Source: Archaeoglobaceae archaeon (GTDB taxonomy: Archaea; Halobacteriota; Archaeoglobi; Archaeoglobales; Archaeoglobaceae). Taken from it: a DNA stretch of 5,937 bases. The position numbers and the translations under genes were made by a program. A model generated the notes under the pieces. It saw only the letters and a list, made by a program, of their open reading frames with translations, searched no databases and was not told where the DNA came from. Shown in pieces: positions 1 through 5,799 of the stretch. The stretch covers positions 1-5,937 of the forward strand of contig JANXDJ010000074.1 in the NCBI GenBank assembly GCA_025059545.1, given 5' to 3'. The stretch's first letter is position 1, and the number at the start of each line of letters is the position of its first letter.

Positions 1-1028
1 TTATCCTTTGCTAAACCGAATATAGTGGTTGCATGCAATCCTTTTCGAGAGAAATTCGCAGCATCACTGCCTGCGAATGGTAGAGAACCAACTTTAAAAT
101 TCGCTTTAACATTCTCGCATGCCTTTTTTGCAATTTCAACAGCCTTTAGCGAATGCTTTGCAAAAAACATCTTCTCTTCAGTTGCTATAAGGAAGTAATC
201 CGCTGAAGGACATTCGAAGTTGAAAAGAATAGCATCTTTAAGTTCGCTGAAATTCTTCTCTACGAACCTTTTCGAACCCCTCATGTGCTCTTCGCCTGCA
301 AAAGCTACGATCCAAACTTCTGTGTTCTTCAACCTGTGGTCGCTCAAAACTCTTCCAGCCTCAAGCACAACTCCAACGCCAGCGAGATCATCGTTAGCTC
401 CAAGAGAAAGCTTGTTCGATCTCAAAGTTAAGGCAACGATCAAAAGCCAAATTGTTCCAATTATCAGCAAAGGCTTCTGGATAAAATCTATATCGTAGAA
501 GTATCTTAAAATGCTTAGAACTGCAGTTAGAAGAACGAGAACGATCAAAGGCAATATTATGAGTGCAGACTTATGCCTGAGCTTTCCAACAAGTGGAAAT
601 TCGTATGGCGAATCATAATGTGCAGAGAGAAGAATTTTTCTTTTCAAAGTTTCTTTTGGGATTATTTTTCCAATTACATGAAATTCTTGAACTTTGGGAA
701 ATAGGAAATCGATTATCTCGTGGTGAAGACACTGTTGGAAAATGAAGATAGCCATTCCTATAGAGATAAGGATGAAGGTTATGATCCAGTATTCCATGAA
801 GTAAAAGGCAACACCGAGGATGTAAAGCATTGAAGTGATCCAGATATAGTCTGTAAAACCCTTTGGTCTAGAAACGAACCACTCTTTTTTGACTTCATCA
901 CAGAAATTGCTCATGAGTTCGTATATATAGTCACCAGTTTTCATTTCTCCTTCGCTTCCAGCAAGTCTCGCACCATAATTTTTGCAAACGTATTGAACGA
1001 ATTCTAAAACCCTTTCACCGTAAGTCAT
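1..1028 (-). CDS. M28-family zinc metallopeptidase with embedded transmembrane hairpins (partial, C-terminus outside window)
   Basis: The reading frame is open from ATG at 1028 to the left edge, giving 342 codons without a stop. The N-terminus (ERVLEFVQYVCKNYGARLAG, then GSEGE) looks like a usual M28 aminopeptidase start. Metal-site motifs appear in family order: AHYDSP with H137; GANDDLAG with D213 as the likely bridging aspartate; GEEH with E246 as probable general base and E247 as ligand; and GSDAANF with D322. The last histidine ligand should lie beyond the edge. Four hydrophobic segments are visible, at about 61-78, 80-98, 154-174 and 186-202. The second pair sits between the H137 and D213 ligands. 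Because helices come in pairs, all catalytic pieces can stay on one membrane face. M28 enzymes are mostly aminopeptidases or carboxypeptidases using two zinc ions; the substrate here is unknown. It is divergent from the prenyl synthase gene. All visible ligands are intact, so it is probably active. Confidence 0.85.
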   Translation of the reverse strand, partial: MTYGERVLEFVQYVCKNYGARLAGSEGEMKTGDYIYELMSNFCDEVKKEWFVSRPKGFTDYIWITSMLYILGVAFYFMEYWIITFILISIGMAIFIFQQCLHHEIIDFLFPKVQEFHVIGKIIPKETLKRKILLSAHYDSPYEFPLVGKLRHKSALIILPLIVLVLLTAVLSILRYFYDIDFIQKPLLIIGTIWLLIVALTLRSNKLSLGANDDLAGVGVVLEAGRVLSDHRLKNTEVWIVAFAGEEHMRGSKRFVEKNFSELKDAILFNFECPSADYFLIATEEKMFFAKHSLKAVEIAKKACENVKANFKVGSLPFAGSDAANFSRKGLHATTIFGLAKD

Positions 1029-1050
1029 CGCAATTTTTAAGGATTAAAAG

Positions 1051-1060
1051 TTAATAAAGT
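1051..1060 (-). promoter_or_regulatory. Probable TATA box for the M28 peptidase gene
   Basis: On the minus strand this reads ACTTTATTAA, centred about 27 nt before the ATG at 1028. Archaeal TATA boxes are centred about 26 nt before the transcription start, so the mRNA would begin at or next to the start codon. No Shine-Dalgarno sequence precedes the ATG, which fits a leaderless message. The region is AT-rich, so chance matches are likely. Confidence 0.45.
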
Positions 1061-1093
1061 TTTCTATTTTTAATTGTAGTTTTGACACAAAAA

Positions 1094-1102
1094 GATTATA
1101 TG
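1094..1102 (+). promoter_or_regulatory. Probable TATA box for the polyprenyl synthase gene
   Basis: GATTATATG follows a purine run (ACAAAAAG) that could serve as a BRE. Its centre is about 27 nt upstream of the ATG at 1125, which predicts transcription starting at or next to the start codon. The bases just before the ATG hold no GGAG-like ribosome-binding site. This is the best-looking promoter in the window. Confidence 0.55.
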
Positions 1103-1124
1103 TAGGAACTTCAAAAGCTGGCAA

Positions 1125-2015
1125 ATGATCGAAAACTGGAAAGAGTTCCTCATCATAGAAAAAGAACTTCATGATTTTCTTGAATCAATTAGCTCTAACG
1201 ATAGAATAAAGAAGGCACTAAAATACGCCATATCCGCTGGCGGAAAGCGTATTCGACCTATAATAGTTCTCTTAGCCGGCAAGATTTGCAATGGTGATTA
1301 TAATAAGTTGATGAACCTCGCAATCGCTGTAGAGCTCATTCACACCGCAAGCCTAATTCATGATGACGTGATAGATAAAGCCGAGACGAGAAGAGGAAAT
1401 ATTGCTTTGAACAGAAAATACAATCCATCTCTTGCAATTCTCCTCGGAGACTGGTTGATATCGAAGTCAGTTGAGCTTACTTCTGTCTACGGCGAAAAAG
1501 TCATAAGAGAATTCTCAAGAGTCGGAATGATGATGAGCGAAGGAGAAACTATGGATCTTTACAGCAACGAAGACTTTTTTGGAGAGAAAGAATACTTTGA
1601 GTGCATAGAAAAGAAGACCGCAAGTCTCTTTGCATATTCAGCAAAAACCGCTTGTGAGGTTTCAGGCGGTAGTGAGTTAGTTATCGATAGCCTATATCGC
1701 TACGGTTACAACCTTGGAATTGCTTATCAGCTTGTGGATGATCTTTTGGAGTATCTCGAATCTTTAAAGGATAAAAAGTCTGAATTTGAGTCTATGACTC
1801 TTCCTCAGATTTATGAACGAGATTTTGGCAGAGAGATTGCAATACAAAAAACCTTGGATTTGATTTTAAAGTTCAAAAATCATAGTATTGAAGTATTGCA
1901 AATTTTCCCAGAATCAGAGGAGAAGAGAAAGCTAATTGAAATTGTTGACTTCATGACGAATTCGATGCTCAAAGATTTGGAGCAAGTTGAAACGATTAAA
2001 GTAAGAAATTTTTAA
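1125..2015 (+). CDS. trans-Polyprenyl diphosphate synthase, probably long-chain
   Basis: This is a 296-residue all-helical isoprenyl diphosphate synthase. It condenses isopentenyl diphosphate onto an allylic diphosphate in the cytoplasm. Motifs in order are GGKRIRP (39-45), the first Asp-rich motif DDVID (80-84) followed by RRG, LLGDWL (106-111), KTASLF (164-169), and the second Asp-rich region GIAYQLVDDLLEY (198-210). The residues five and four before the first Asp motif are A75 and S76. Small residues there leave the product channel open; bulky ones stop the chain early. The same Ala-Ser pair occurs, from memory, in Thermotoga octaprenyl diphosphate synthase. A long product such as a quinone side chain is therefore more likely than C20 lipid precursor. 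Oddities: the second motif is DDxxE, not DDxxD, and the following GKPxGxDL-type loop is shortened and not recognisable. The protein is slightly short for the family (about 320). It starts at ATG without a ribosome-binding site. The TctA-like gene follows after 24 bp. Confidence 0.9.
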   Translation: MIENWKEFLIIEKELHDFLESISSNDRIKKALKYAISAGGKRIRPIIVLLAGKICNGDYNKLMNLAIAVELIHTASLIHDDVIDKAETRRGNIALNRKYNPSLAILLGDWLISKSVELTSVYGEKVIREFSRVGMMMSEGETMDLYSNEDFFGEKEYFECIEKKTASLFAYSAKTACEVSGGSELVIDSLYRYGYNLGIAYQLVDDLLEYLESLKDKKSEFESMTLPQIYERDFGREIAIQKTLDLILKFKNHSIEVLQIFPESEEKRKLIEIVDFMTNSMLKDLEQVETIKVRNF

Positions 2016-2018
2016 ATT
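2009..2018 (+). promoter_or_regulatory. Possible TATA box for the TctA-like gene
   Basis: TTTTTAAATT lies across the stop codon of the prenyl synthase gene. It is centred about 26 nt before the ATG at 2040 and follows a purine stretch (AAGAAA). No ribosome-binding site stands at the usual distance; the nearest GGG run ends about 17 nt upstream of the ATG. The downstream gene may therefore have its own leaderless transcript besides any read-through from upstream. Chance occurrence in AT-rich DNA is a real alternative. Confidence 0.35.
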
Positions 2019-2039
2019 TAGGGATAATTAGATATCTAC

Positions 2040-3254
2040 ATGATTTTAGGAGCTTTAATAGGCACAATTCTCGGTTTAATAGCGGGAATTTTTCCCGGAT
2101 TGCATAGCAACACGTTCTCAGCACTCATAGTCTCAGCATCAGCTTTTTTATTTCTTTACTTTTCTCCAGAAGACGTTTCTGCAATGATCATAACGTCTGC
2201 AATTGCTTACACAATTGCAAATATAATTCCCGCCACTTTTCTGGGTGTTCCAAGTGAAGATACCGCTGTAGCAATTTTACCAGCGCATAAAATGGTTCTT
2301 GAAGGTCGTGGATTCGAAGTTCTGTCGCTTTCTTGCTTTTCCTCCCTCATTGCAGTTTTTGTCAGCTTGCCTCTTTTCTTCACGTCTCTTTTTGTTGGTG
2401 CAAATTACGAATTCTTTGTAAAAATAACACCTTTTGTTCTAATTTCGATTGCAATTTTACTGATAATGAGCGAGAAGGGGGAGGAATTTGAAGGTAGTCT
2501 GTCAGTTTGGAGAAAGAGGTTCTATGCTCTCCTCATTTTTTCCTGCTCTGGATTTCTTGGCTACATTTCTTTGGAGAACTCAGAACTCGCAGAAATAACC
2601 CCTGCGGGTTCAGTGCTTTTACCTCTGCTAACCGGACTTTTTGGGGCACCTATTTTACTATTTTCAATTTTTTCAAGAACTTCTAAAATCCCCAAGCAAA
2701 AGGGCAATTTAGAATTTCCAGATCTAATAGTGGCATTAAAAGGCTCTTTAGCTGGCTTTTTTGTCTCAATATTTCCCGGGATAAGCAGTGGAGTTGCTAC
2801 TGTTGTGTCTTCACTTGGAGAGAAAAGTGAGAAAGGATACATCGTTGCAATGAGCTCTGCAAACACCGCAAATGCGATTCTTTGTTTTTTCATGCTCATT
2901 GCAATTGACAAGACAAGAAGTGGTTCTGCGGATGCTTTAAAGTCTCTCAATCTTATCCCGAATTTTCAGGAAATAGCGATTCTTTCCCTCTTTTCTGGAA
3001 CCATTGCATTTTTACTTACGCTCGCTATTGGTTTCTTTATTGCCAAGAAAATAGATATGATAGATGGAAAGAAGCTCTCTATCTTAGTATTCTCATTTCT
3101 CACTGCAATCGTTATTATACTAACCGGTATTTACGGACTTGCAGTTTTCTTTTCTGCGATCCCTATAGGGCTTTCAACGCAATTTTTGGGTGTCAGAAGG
3201 ATAAACTGTATGGGCTGTCTAATATTACCAGTTACTTTATGGTATTTGAGCTAA
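2040..3254 (+). CDS. TctA-family (COG1784-like) integral membrane protein
   Basis: This 404-residue, very hydrophobic protein has about ten predicted membrane segments. It carries the two-repeat signature of the tripartite tricarboxylate transporter TctA family. Repeat one has GLIAGIFPGLHSNT (12-25), then YTIANIIP (57-64) and GVPSEDTAVAILPAHKM (69-85). Repeat two has GFFVSIFPGISSG (239-251) and SSANTANAI (272-280). These match the family's PG loop, the PG-with-small-residues motif and the EaaNNa-like motif. The second counterpart of GVPSEDTA is degenerate. It is shorter than bacterial TctA (about 500) and fits the archaeal stand-alone branch annotated only as a predicted membrane protein. TctA normally forms the permease with TctB and a binding protein TctC; neither is visible here, so substrate and transport activity are unproven. 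It may be co-transcribed with the prenyl synthase. The ATG lacks a ribosome-binding site. Confidence 0.75.
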   Translation: MILGALIGTILGLIAGIFPGLHSNTFSALIVSASAFLFLYFSPEDVSAMIITSAIAYTIANIIPATFLGVPSEDTAVAILPAHKMVLEGRGFEVLSLSCFSSLIAVFVSLPLFFTSLFVGANYEFFVKITPFVLISIAILLIMSEKGEEFEGSLSVWRKRFYALLIFSCSGFLGYISLENSELAEITPAGSVLLPLLTGLFGAPILLFSIFSRTSKIPKQKGNLEFPDLIVALKGSLAGFFVSIFPGISSGVATVVSSLGEKSEKGYIVAMSSANTANAILCFFMLIAIDKTRSGSADALKSLNLIPNFQEIAILSLFSGTIAFLLTLAIGFFIAKKIDMIDGKKLSILVFSFLTAIVIILTGIYGLAVFFSAIPIGLSTQFLGVRRINCMGCLILPVTLWYLS

Positions 3255-3264
3255 AAATAAAAAA
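3253..3264 (-). terminator. Oligo-T terminator for the small membrane protein gene
   Basis: Reading the minus strand, a T6 and then a T5 tract begin about 11 nt after the TGA of the 3275-3592 gene. Archaeal transcription commonly ends at U-rich tracts without a hairpin. The tract lies in and just beyond the 20-bp convergent gap and overlaps the last codon of the opposing gene. Confidence 0.5.
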
Positions 3265-3274
3265 TTATAAATAT

Positions 3275-3592
3275 TCACTTCTTTTCTTCTTTCTTCTCCG
3301 CTGGCTTCTTTTTTGCTTCGAGGGCATCTCCGATTATTGTTCCAACGATGAAGAAAATTGCAAGAACTATAACGACTATCAAAATGCCGATCGTTGCACC
3401 TATGGTCGCCCCAATTACTGAGGCTTCAGGATTCAGGAAGCTAATCGCAAGCCCTGCTATAACACCTACTACAAGTCCTATCACTAGTGCCTTTTTCAGT
3501 ATCGCTCCTCTGTTCTCCTTGCCGGGTCTTGTGTATCCATAGATCACTCCCAGCACAAGCATTAAAACCGCAATATACAAGTCCCAAGCCAT
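3275..3592 (-). CDS. Small three-helix membrane protein, function unknown
   Basis: The protein is 105 residues from ATG at 3592. I do not recognise a characterised family. Three hydrophobic segments are visible, at about 3-19, 36-53 and 59-86. The last two are rich in Gly, Ala, Ile and Val (GLVVGVIAGLAISF, ATIGATIGILIVVIVLAIFF), which suits tightly packed helices. A basic loop (RPGKENRG) follows the first helix, and the protein ends in a charged Lys/Glu tail (AKKKPAEKKEEKK), probably cytosolic. A TTG three codons upstream (3601) is in frame. I prefer the ATG because GAGG stands just before it and a TATA-like box sits 25 nt upstream. It is convergent with the TctA-like gene and 46 bp downstream of the por-type operon on the same strand. 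It could be read through from the operon or transcribed alone. The coherent topology and own promoter support a real gene. Confidence 0.65.
   Translation of the reverse strand: MAWDLYIAVLMLVLGVIYGYTRPGKENRGAILKKALVIGLVVGVIAGLAISFLNPEASVIGATIGATIGILIVVIVLAIFFIVGTIIGDALEAKKKPAEKKEEKK
3280..3314 (+). terminator. Pyrimidine-rich probable terminator for the TctA-like transcript
   Basis: The plus strand just beyond the TctA-like stop codon is a long C/T stretch ending in T6 at 3309-3314. It lies inside the opposing gene and is the antisense of that gene's Lys/Glu tail codons. U-rich RNA is the usual archaeal termination signal, so this stretch may end plus-strand transcripts. Confidence 0.35.
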
Positions 3593-3612
3593 GATCCTCA
3601 AAGGAAACGAAG

Positions 3613-3621
3613 TATTATAAA
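3613..3621 (-). promoter_or_regulatory. Probable TATA box for the small membrane protein gene
   Basis: On the minus strand this reads TTTATAATA, centred 25 nt before the ATG at 3592 and preceded by GAAAA. It lies in the 46-bp gap between the end of the beta subunit gene and the small gene. Its spacing predicts transcription starting at or beside the ATG, so the small gene can be expressed independently of the operon. Confidence 0.5.
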
Positions 3622-3638
3622 ATTTTCTATCAGAATTT

Positions 3639-4487
3639 TTAATTTCCAGAAAGTCCCTTTAAGAGCTTCCACTCTTCTTCAATCGCTTTCTCTATCGAGC
3701 TAATGTCCTCCTCACTTAGATGTTCGAATCTTCCTTGTGCTCTTAAGTAGTCAGAAATTGGAATCCGATTCTTTTTCTCAGCATATTTTTTGCCAATTCC
3801 GGAAAATCTAAGTTTTCCATCGTAAAACTCAAAAAGAGCCCAAGCTCCACTCATCACCGCCTTTCTCGCCATTTCTATTGTCTTCTCACTTGGAAATCTC
3901 CACCCCGGAGGACAAGGGCAGTGGATCTGTATGAATCTAAATCCACTCATCTCTCCCGACTTTCTGAACTTCCTTCTAAGATCTTCAATGTAGCCAATGG
4001 TAGCTGTTGCGACGTAGTCTACTCTGTGGGCGATCATGATCAGAGCGAGATTTCTTTTCTCATCTCTCTTTCCCACTGGGGATGTGCTCGTCTTTGCCAT
4101 CCAGAAAGTGCTAAGACTCGCTTGAGTCCCTGTGTTCATATAAGCTTCGTTATCAACAACAATAGTAATCAGATCATCCTTTCTAACCGCGGAAGCACTA
4201 AGGGTTGCGAAGCCTATGTCTGCAGCACCATCACCCATCCATGCGATAACATTTGCCTTCACTCCTGCCTTTTTGTAGGCTTCACTTACACCACAAGCAA
4301 CCGCATTAGTGGAGGCGAAGGGAACATGGATCACTGGAATCTTCATCGCAGAATTCGGATGTAGCCCAGCAACCACCGTAGAACAGCCAGCAGGCATCAC
4401 AAGCACAGGATTTTCAATTTCATCCAGAGCTCGCATTGCCAAAGAGATCGGACATCCTTGACAGCTCGTATTTCCGGGCAGGATCAT
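3639..4487 (-). CDS. porB: 2-Oxoacid (probably pyruvate):ferredoxin oxidoreductase, beta subunit
   Basis: The protein is 282 residues from the ATG at 4487. It binds thiamine diphosphate and one [4Fe-4S] cluster in the cytoplasmic enzyme that converts a 2-oxoacid plus CoA to acyl-CoA, CO2 and reduced ferredoxin. Cluster cysteines are C9 and C12 (SCQGCP), C35 (AGCSTVV) and C190 or C192 (HCPCPPGW); their spacing resembles known PFOR beta domains. The cofactor motif runs from GDGAADIG (85-92) to DNEAYMNTG (112-120), giving Asp and Asn metal ligands. DNEAYMNTG is typical of pyruvate and branched-chain 2-oxoacid enzymes. The next residues are TQAS where relatives usually have IQRS, so a conserved Arg is missing. 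The length is short beside Pyrococcus homologues (over 300). The ATG overlaps the alpha stop as ATGA, with GGAG 8 nt upstream; a GTG at 4496 is a weaker start. The exact substrate is not proven. Confidence 0.88.
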   Translation of the reverse strand: MILPGNTSCQGCPISLAMRALDEIENPVLVMPAGCSTVVAGLHPNSAMKIPVIHVPFASTNAVACGVSEAYKKAGVKANVIAWMGDGAADIGFATLSASAVRKDDLITIVVDNEAYMNTGTQASLSTFWMAKTSTSPVGKRDEKRNLALIMIAHRVDYVATATIGYIEDLRRKFRKSGEMSGFRFIQIHCPCPPGWRFPSEKTIEMARKAVMSGAWALFEFYDGKLRFSGIGKKYAEKKNRIPISDYLRAQGRFEHLSEEDISSIEKAIEEEWKLLKGLSGN

Positions 4488-5617
4488 AGATACCACTCCA
4501 AGCCAATTCTACCACTCATGAAGTCTTTAAAAATCTTGTAAAAATCCTCAACACCAACATCAACGCCACCGATTCCTGCTACAACATTCTTTACCTCGAG
4601 TCCACATGAGGAAACCTCAATACCAAGAACACCGCGGAGATCGCTGTTAGCCTTATCGACAATGAGGACTTCTCCACTTAGCTCTTTAATCGCTTTCTTT
4701 GGAAAAGGTCTTAAGAATCTTAGCCTTAGCAATCCGATCTTGAAACCTTCTTCTCTCAGCAAGTCTATCGCATCCTTCGCATCCCCACACCATCCACCCA
4801 TCATCACCACTACGAAATCCGCGTCTTCGAGCTTGTATCTCTCCACTAGTCCACCATGGCTACCAAAGTCTTTATCTGTTCTCTCGATCATCTTTACAGA
4901 ATTCTCCAAATCCAAAGCAAGATCATATCTCGCTTTCATCCTCGCTTTACCCATCGTTACTGCATTGACTGCAAACTGATCCCAAGGGAGCACCTTGTAA
5001 GCTTGTCTTCTTTCAGGGAGCTTTGGTTCCCAGACCTCTACAACTTCTGCGGTATGACTCATAGTAAAAGCATCGATTCCGACTGCAAACGGAATGTTTA
5101 CTTCTTCACTCACACAGAAAGCTTGCAAAGTCATGTCAAACGCTTCTTGAGCGTTTTCAGCCATACCTATGATCCAGCCAGCGTCTCTCAGCAGAACTAT
5201 GTCACTGTGATCCCCATGGATGTTCCATGGAGCACCGATCGATCTTGTAGCAACAGCCATCACAGCTGGAAGCCTTGAACCAGCGATCCACCAGCACATT
5301 TCGAACATGTAAGCAAGTCCATGGCTTGAAGTTGCAGTGAAAACTCTCGCTCCAGCGGTCGCAGCTCCATGGATTACCGCCATTGCAGAATGCTCAGATT
5401 CTACTCGAACAAATCTTGCATTTAGCTCACCTCTTGCTATCATTCCCGCTATTCTCTCCACTATTGGAGATTGCGGAGTTATTGGGTAAGCTGCAACTAC
5501 GTCTGGCTTTGCAATTTTCACAGCCTCAGCTACCGCTTCGTTGCTCGTAAGAAGCCTTTTTACTCTGGATGCATTTCTATGGCTTTCTGCTTGCACATCT
5601 CTTTGCAAATCCCACAC
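4484..5617 (-). CDS. porA: 2-Oxoacid (probably pyruvate):ferredoxin oxidoreductase, alpha subunit
   Basis: The longest reading is 377 residues. The alpha subunit supplies the pyrimidine-side thiamine diphosphate domain (about 25-195) and a transketolase-C-like domain (about 265-350). Visible motifs are TSNEAVAEA (24-32), YPITPQSP (44-51), RVESEHSA (71-78), ATSSHGLAYM (95-104), RSIGAPWNIHGDHSD (125-139), RDAGW (144-148), ENAQEAFD (154-161), RPFP (303-306) and a C-terminal GLEWYL. All fit archaeal PorA, and the length is near the usual 390. The start is uncertain because no ATG exists upstream of the conserved region. Candidates inside the delta gene are GTG 5617, TTG 5608 (with GGGGTG 8 nt upstream) and GTG 5596. 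Homologues begin only a few residues before TSNEA, favouring a later one; the coordinates give the outer limit. The overlap with delta is 37-58 nt, and the stop overlaps the beta ATG. It acts with beta, gamma and delta. Confidence 0.9.
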   Translation of the reverse strand: MWDLQRDVQAESHRNASRVKRLLTSNEAVAEAVKIAKPDVVAAYPITPQSPIVERIAGMIARGELNARFVRVESEHSAMAVIHGAATAGARVFTATSSHGLAYMFEMCWWIAGSRLPAVMAVATRSIGAPWNIHGDHSDIVLLRDAGWIIGMAENAQEAFDMTLQAFCVSEEVNIPFAVGIDAFTMSHTAEVVEVWEPKLPERRQAYKVLPWDQFAVNAVTMGKARMKARYDLALDLENSVKMIERTDKDFGSHGGLVERYKLEDADFVVVMMGGWCGDAKDAIDLLREEGFKIGLLRLRFLRPFPKKAIKELSGEVLIVDKANSDLRGVLGIEVSSCGLEVKNVVAGIGGVDVGVEDFYKIFKDFMSGRIGLEWYL

Positions 5618-5799
5618 CCCTTGCAGAATCTATAATCGATCTCGATTTCCTCACTAATAACACCTTCAGGACAATAAGAGAAGCAGTTTTTACATTTATT
5701 GCAGATCTCCTTATTTATTAAGGGTCTATAATTTCTCCACCCACCTGTGTCACCAGCTGCTCCTAACTTCATTCTTGATATAAGCGGTTCTAAGTCCAA
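5560..5799 (-). CDS. porD: 2-Oxoacid (probably pyruvate):ferredoxin oxidoreductase, delta subunit (2x[4Fe-4S] ferredoxin)
   Basis: The protein is 79 residues. It passes electrons from the catalytic subunits to external ferredoxin through two [4Fe-4S] clusters. The first cysteine set is C33, C36, C39, C43 (CNKCKNCFSYCP); the second is C59, C62, C65, C69 (CKGCGICKEMCK). The second set lacks the Pro that usually follows the last cysteine. Before them, DTGGWRNYRP (17-26) matches the TGxWRxxRP signature of archaeal PorD/VorD. The start is a TTG at 5799, chosen because GAGGTG, a near-perfect ribosome-binding site, stands 5 nt upstream at 5805-5810. It also overlaps the gamma stop by 10 nt, as expected for coupled genes. 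An ATG at codon 10 (5772) is the alternative. Its 3' end contains the alpha start. At 79 residues it is shorter than Pyrococcus PorD (about 105), because of a short N-terminus. Confidence 0.92.
   Translation of the reverse strand: MDLEPLISRMKLGAAGDTGGWRNYRPLINKEICNKCKNCFSYCPEGVISEEIEIDYRFCKGCGICKEMCKQKAIEMHPE

Noticed and set aside
220..498. Plus-strand open frame of 92 codons
   Set aside because: It is antisense to the M28 peptidase, whose motifs are clear in the other strand; the sequence shows no domain.
2561..2950. Minus-strand open frame of 129 codons
   Set aside because: It is antisense to the TctA-like gene across its second repeat, with no recognisable motif or start signal.
2040..3254. 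Recurrent words such as GCAATTTT and ATTGCA
   Set aside because: They encode common Ile-Ala-Ile-Leu runs in membrane helices and have no regular spacing, so they are not a repeat array.
3239..3542. Two plus-strand open frames over the small membrane gene
   Set aside because: They are antisense to a gene with a coherent membrane topology and its own promoter-like box, and look compositionally random.
3921..4364. Plus-strand open frame of 147 codons
   Set aside because: It is antisense to the beta subunit, where cofactor and cluster motifs prove the minus strand is coding.
4488..4496. Upstream GTG as the beta start
   Set aside because: The GGAG ribosome-binding sequence overlaps it, whereas the ATG at 4487 has correct spacing and the typical ATGA overlap with alpha.
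5212..5232. Palindrome-like CCATGGATGTTCCATGG
   Set aside because: It lies in alpha codons for the conserved APWNIHGD motif; codon content explains it, and it is too short to argue for a site.
4662..5278. Two plus-strand open frames over the alpha subunit gene
   Set aside because: They are antisense shadows of a strongly conserved protein.
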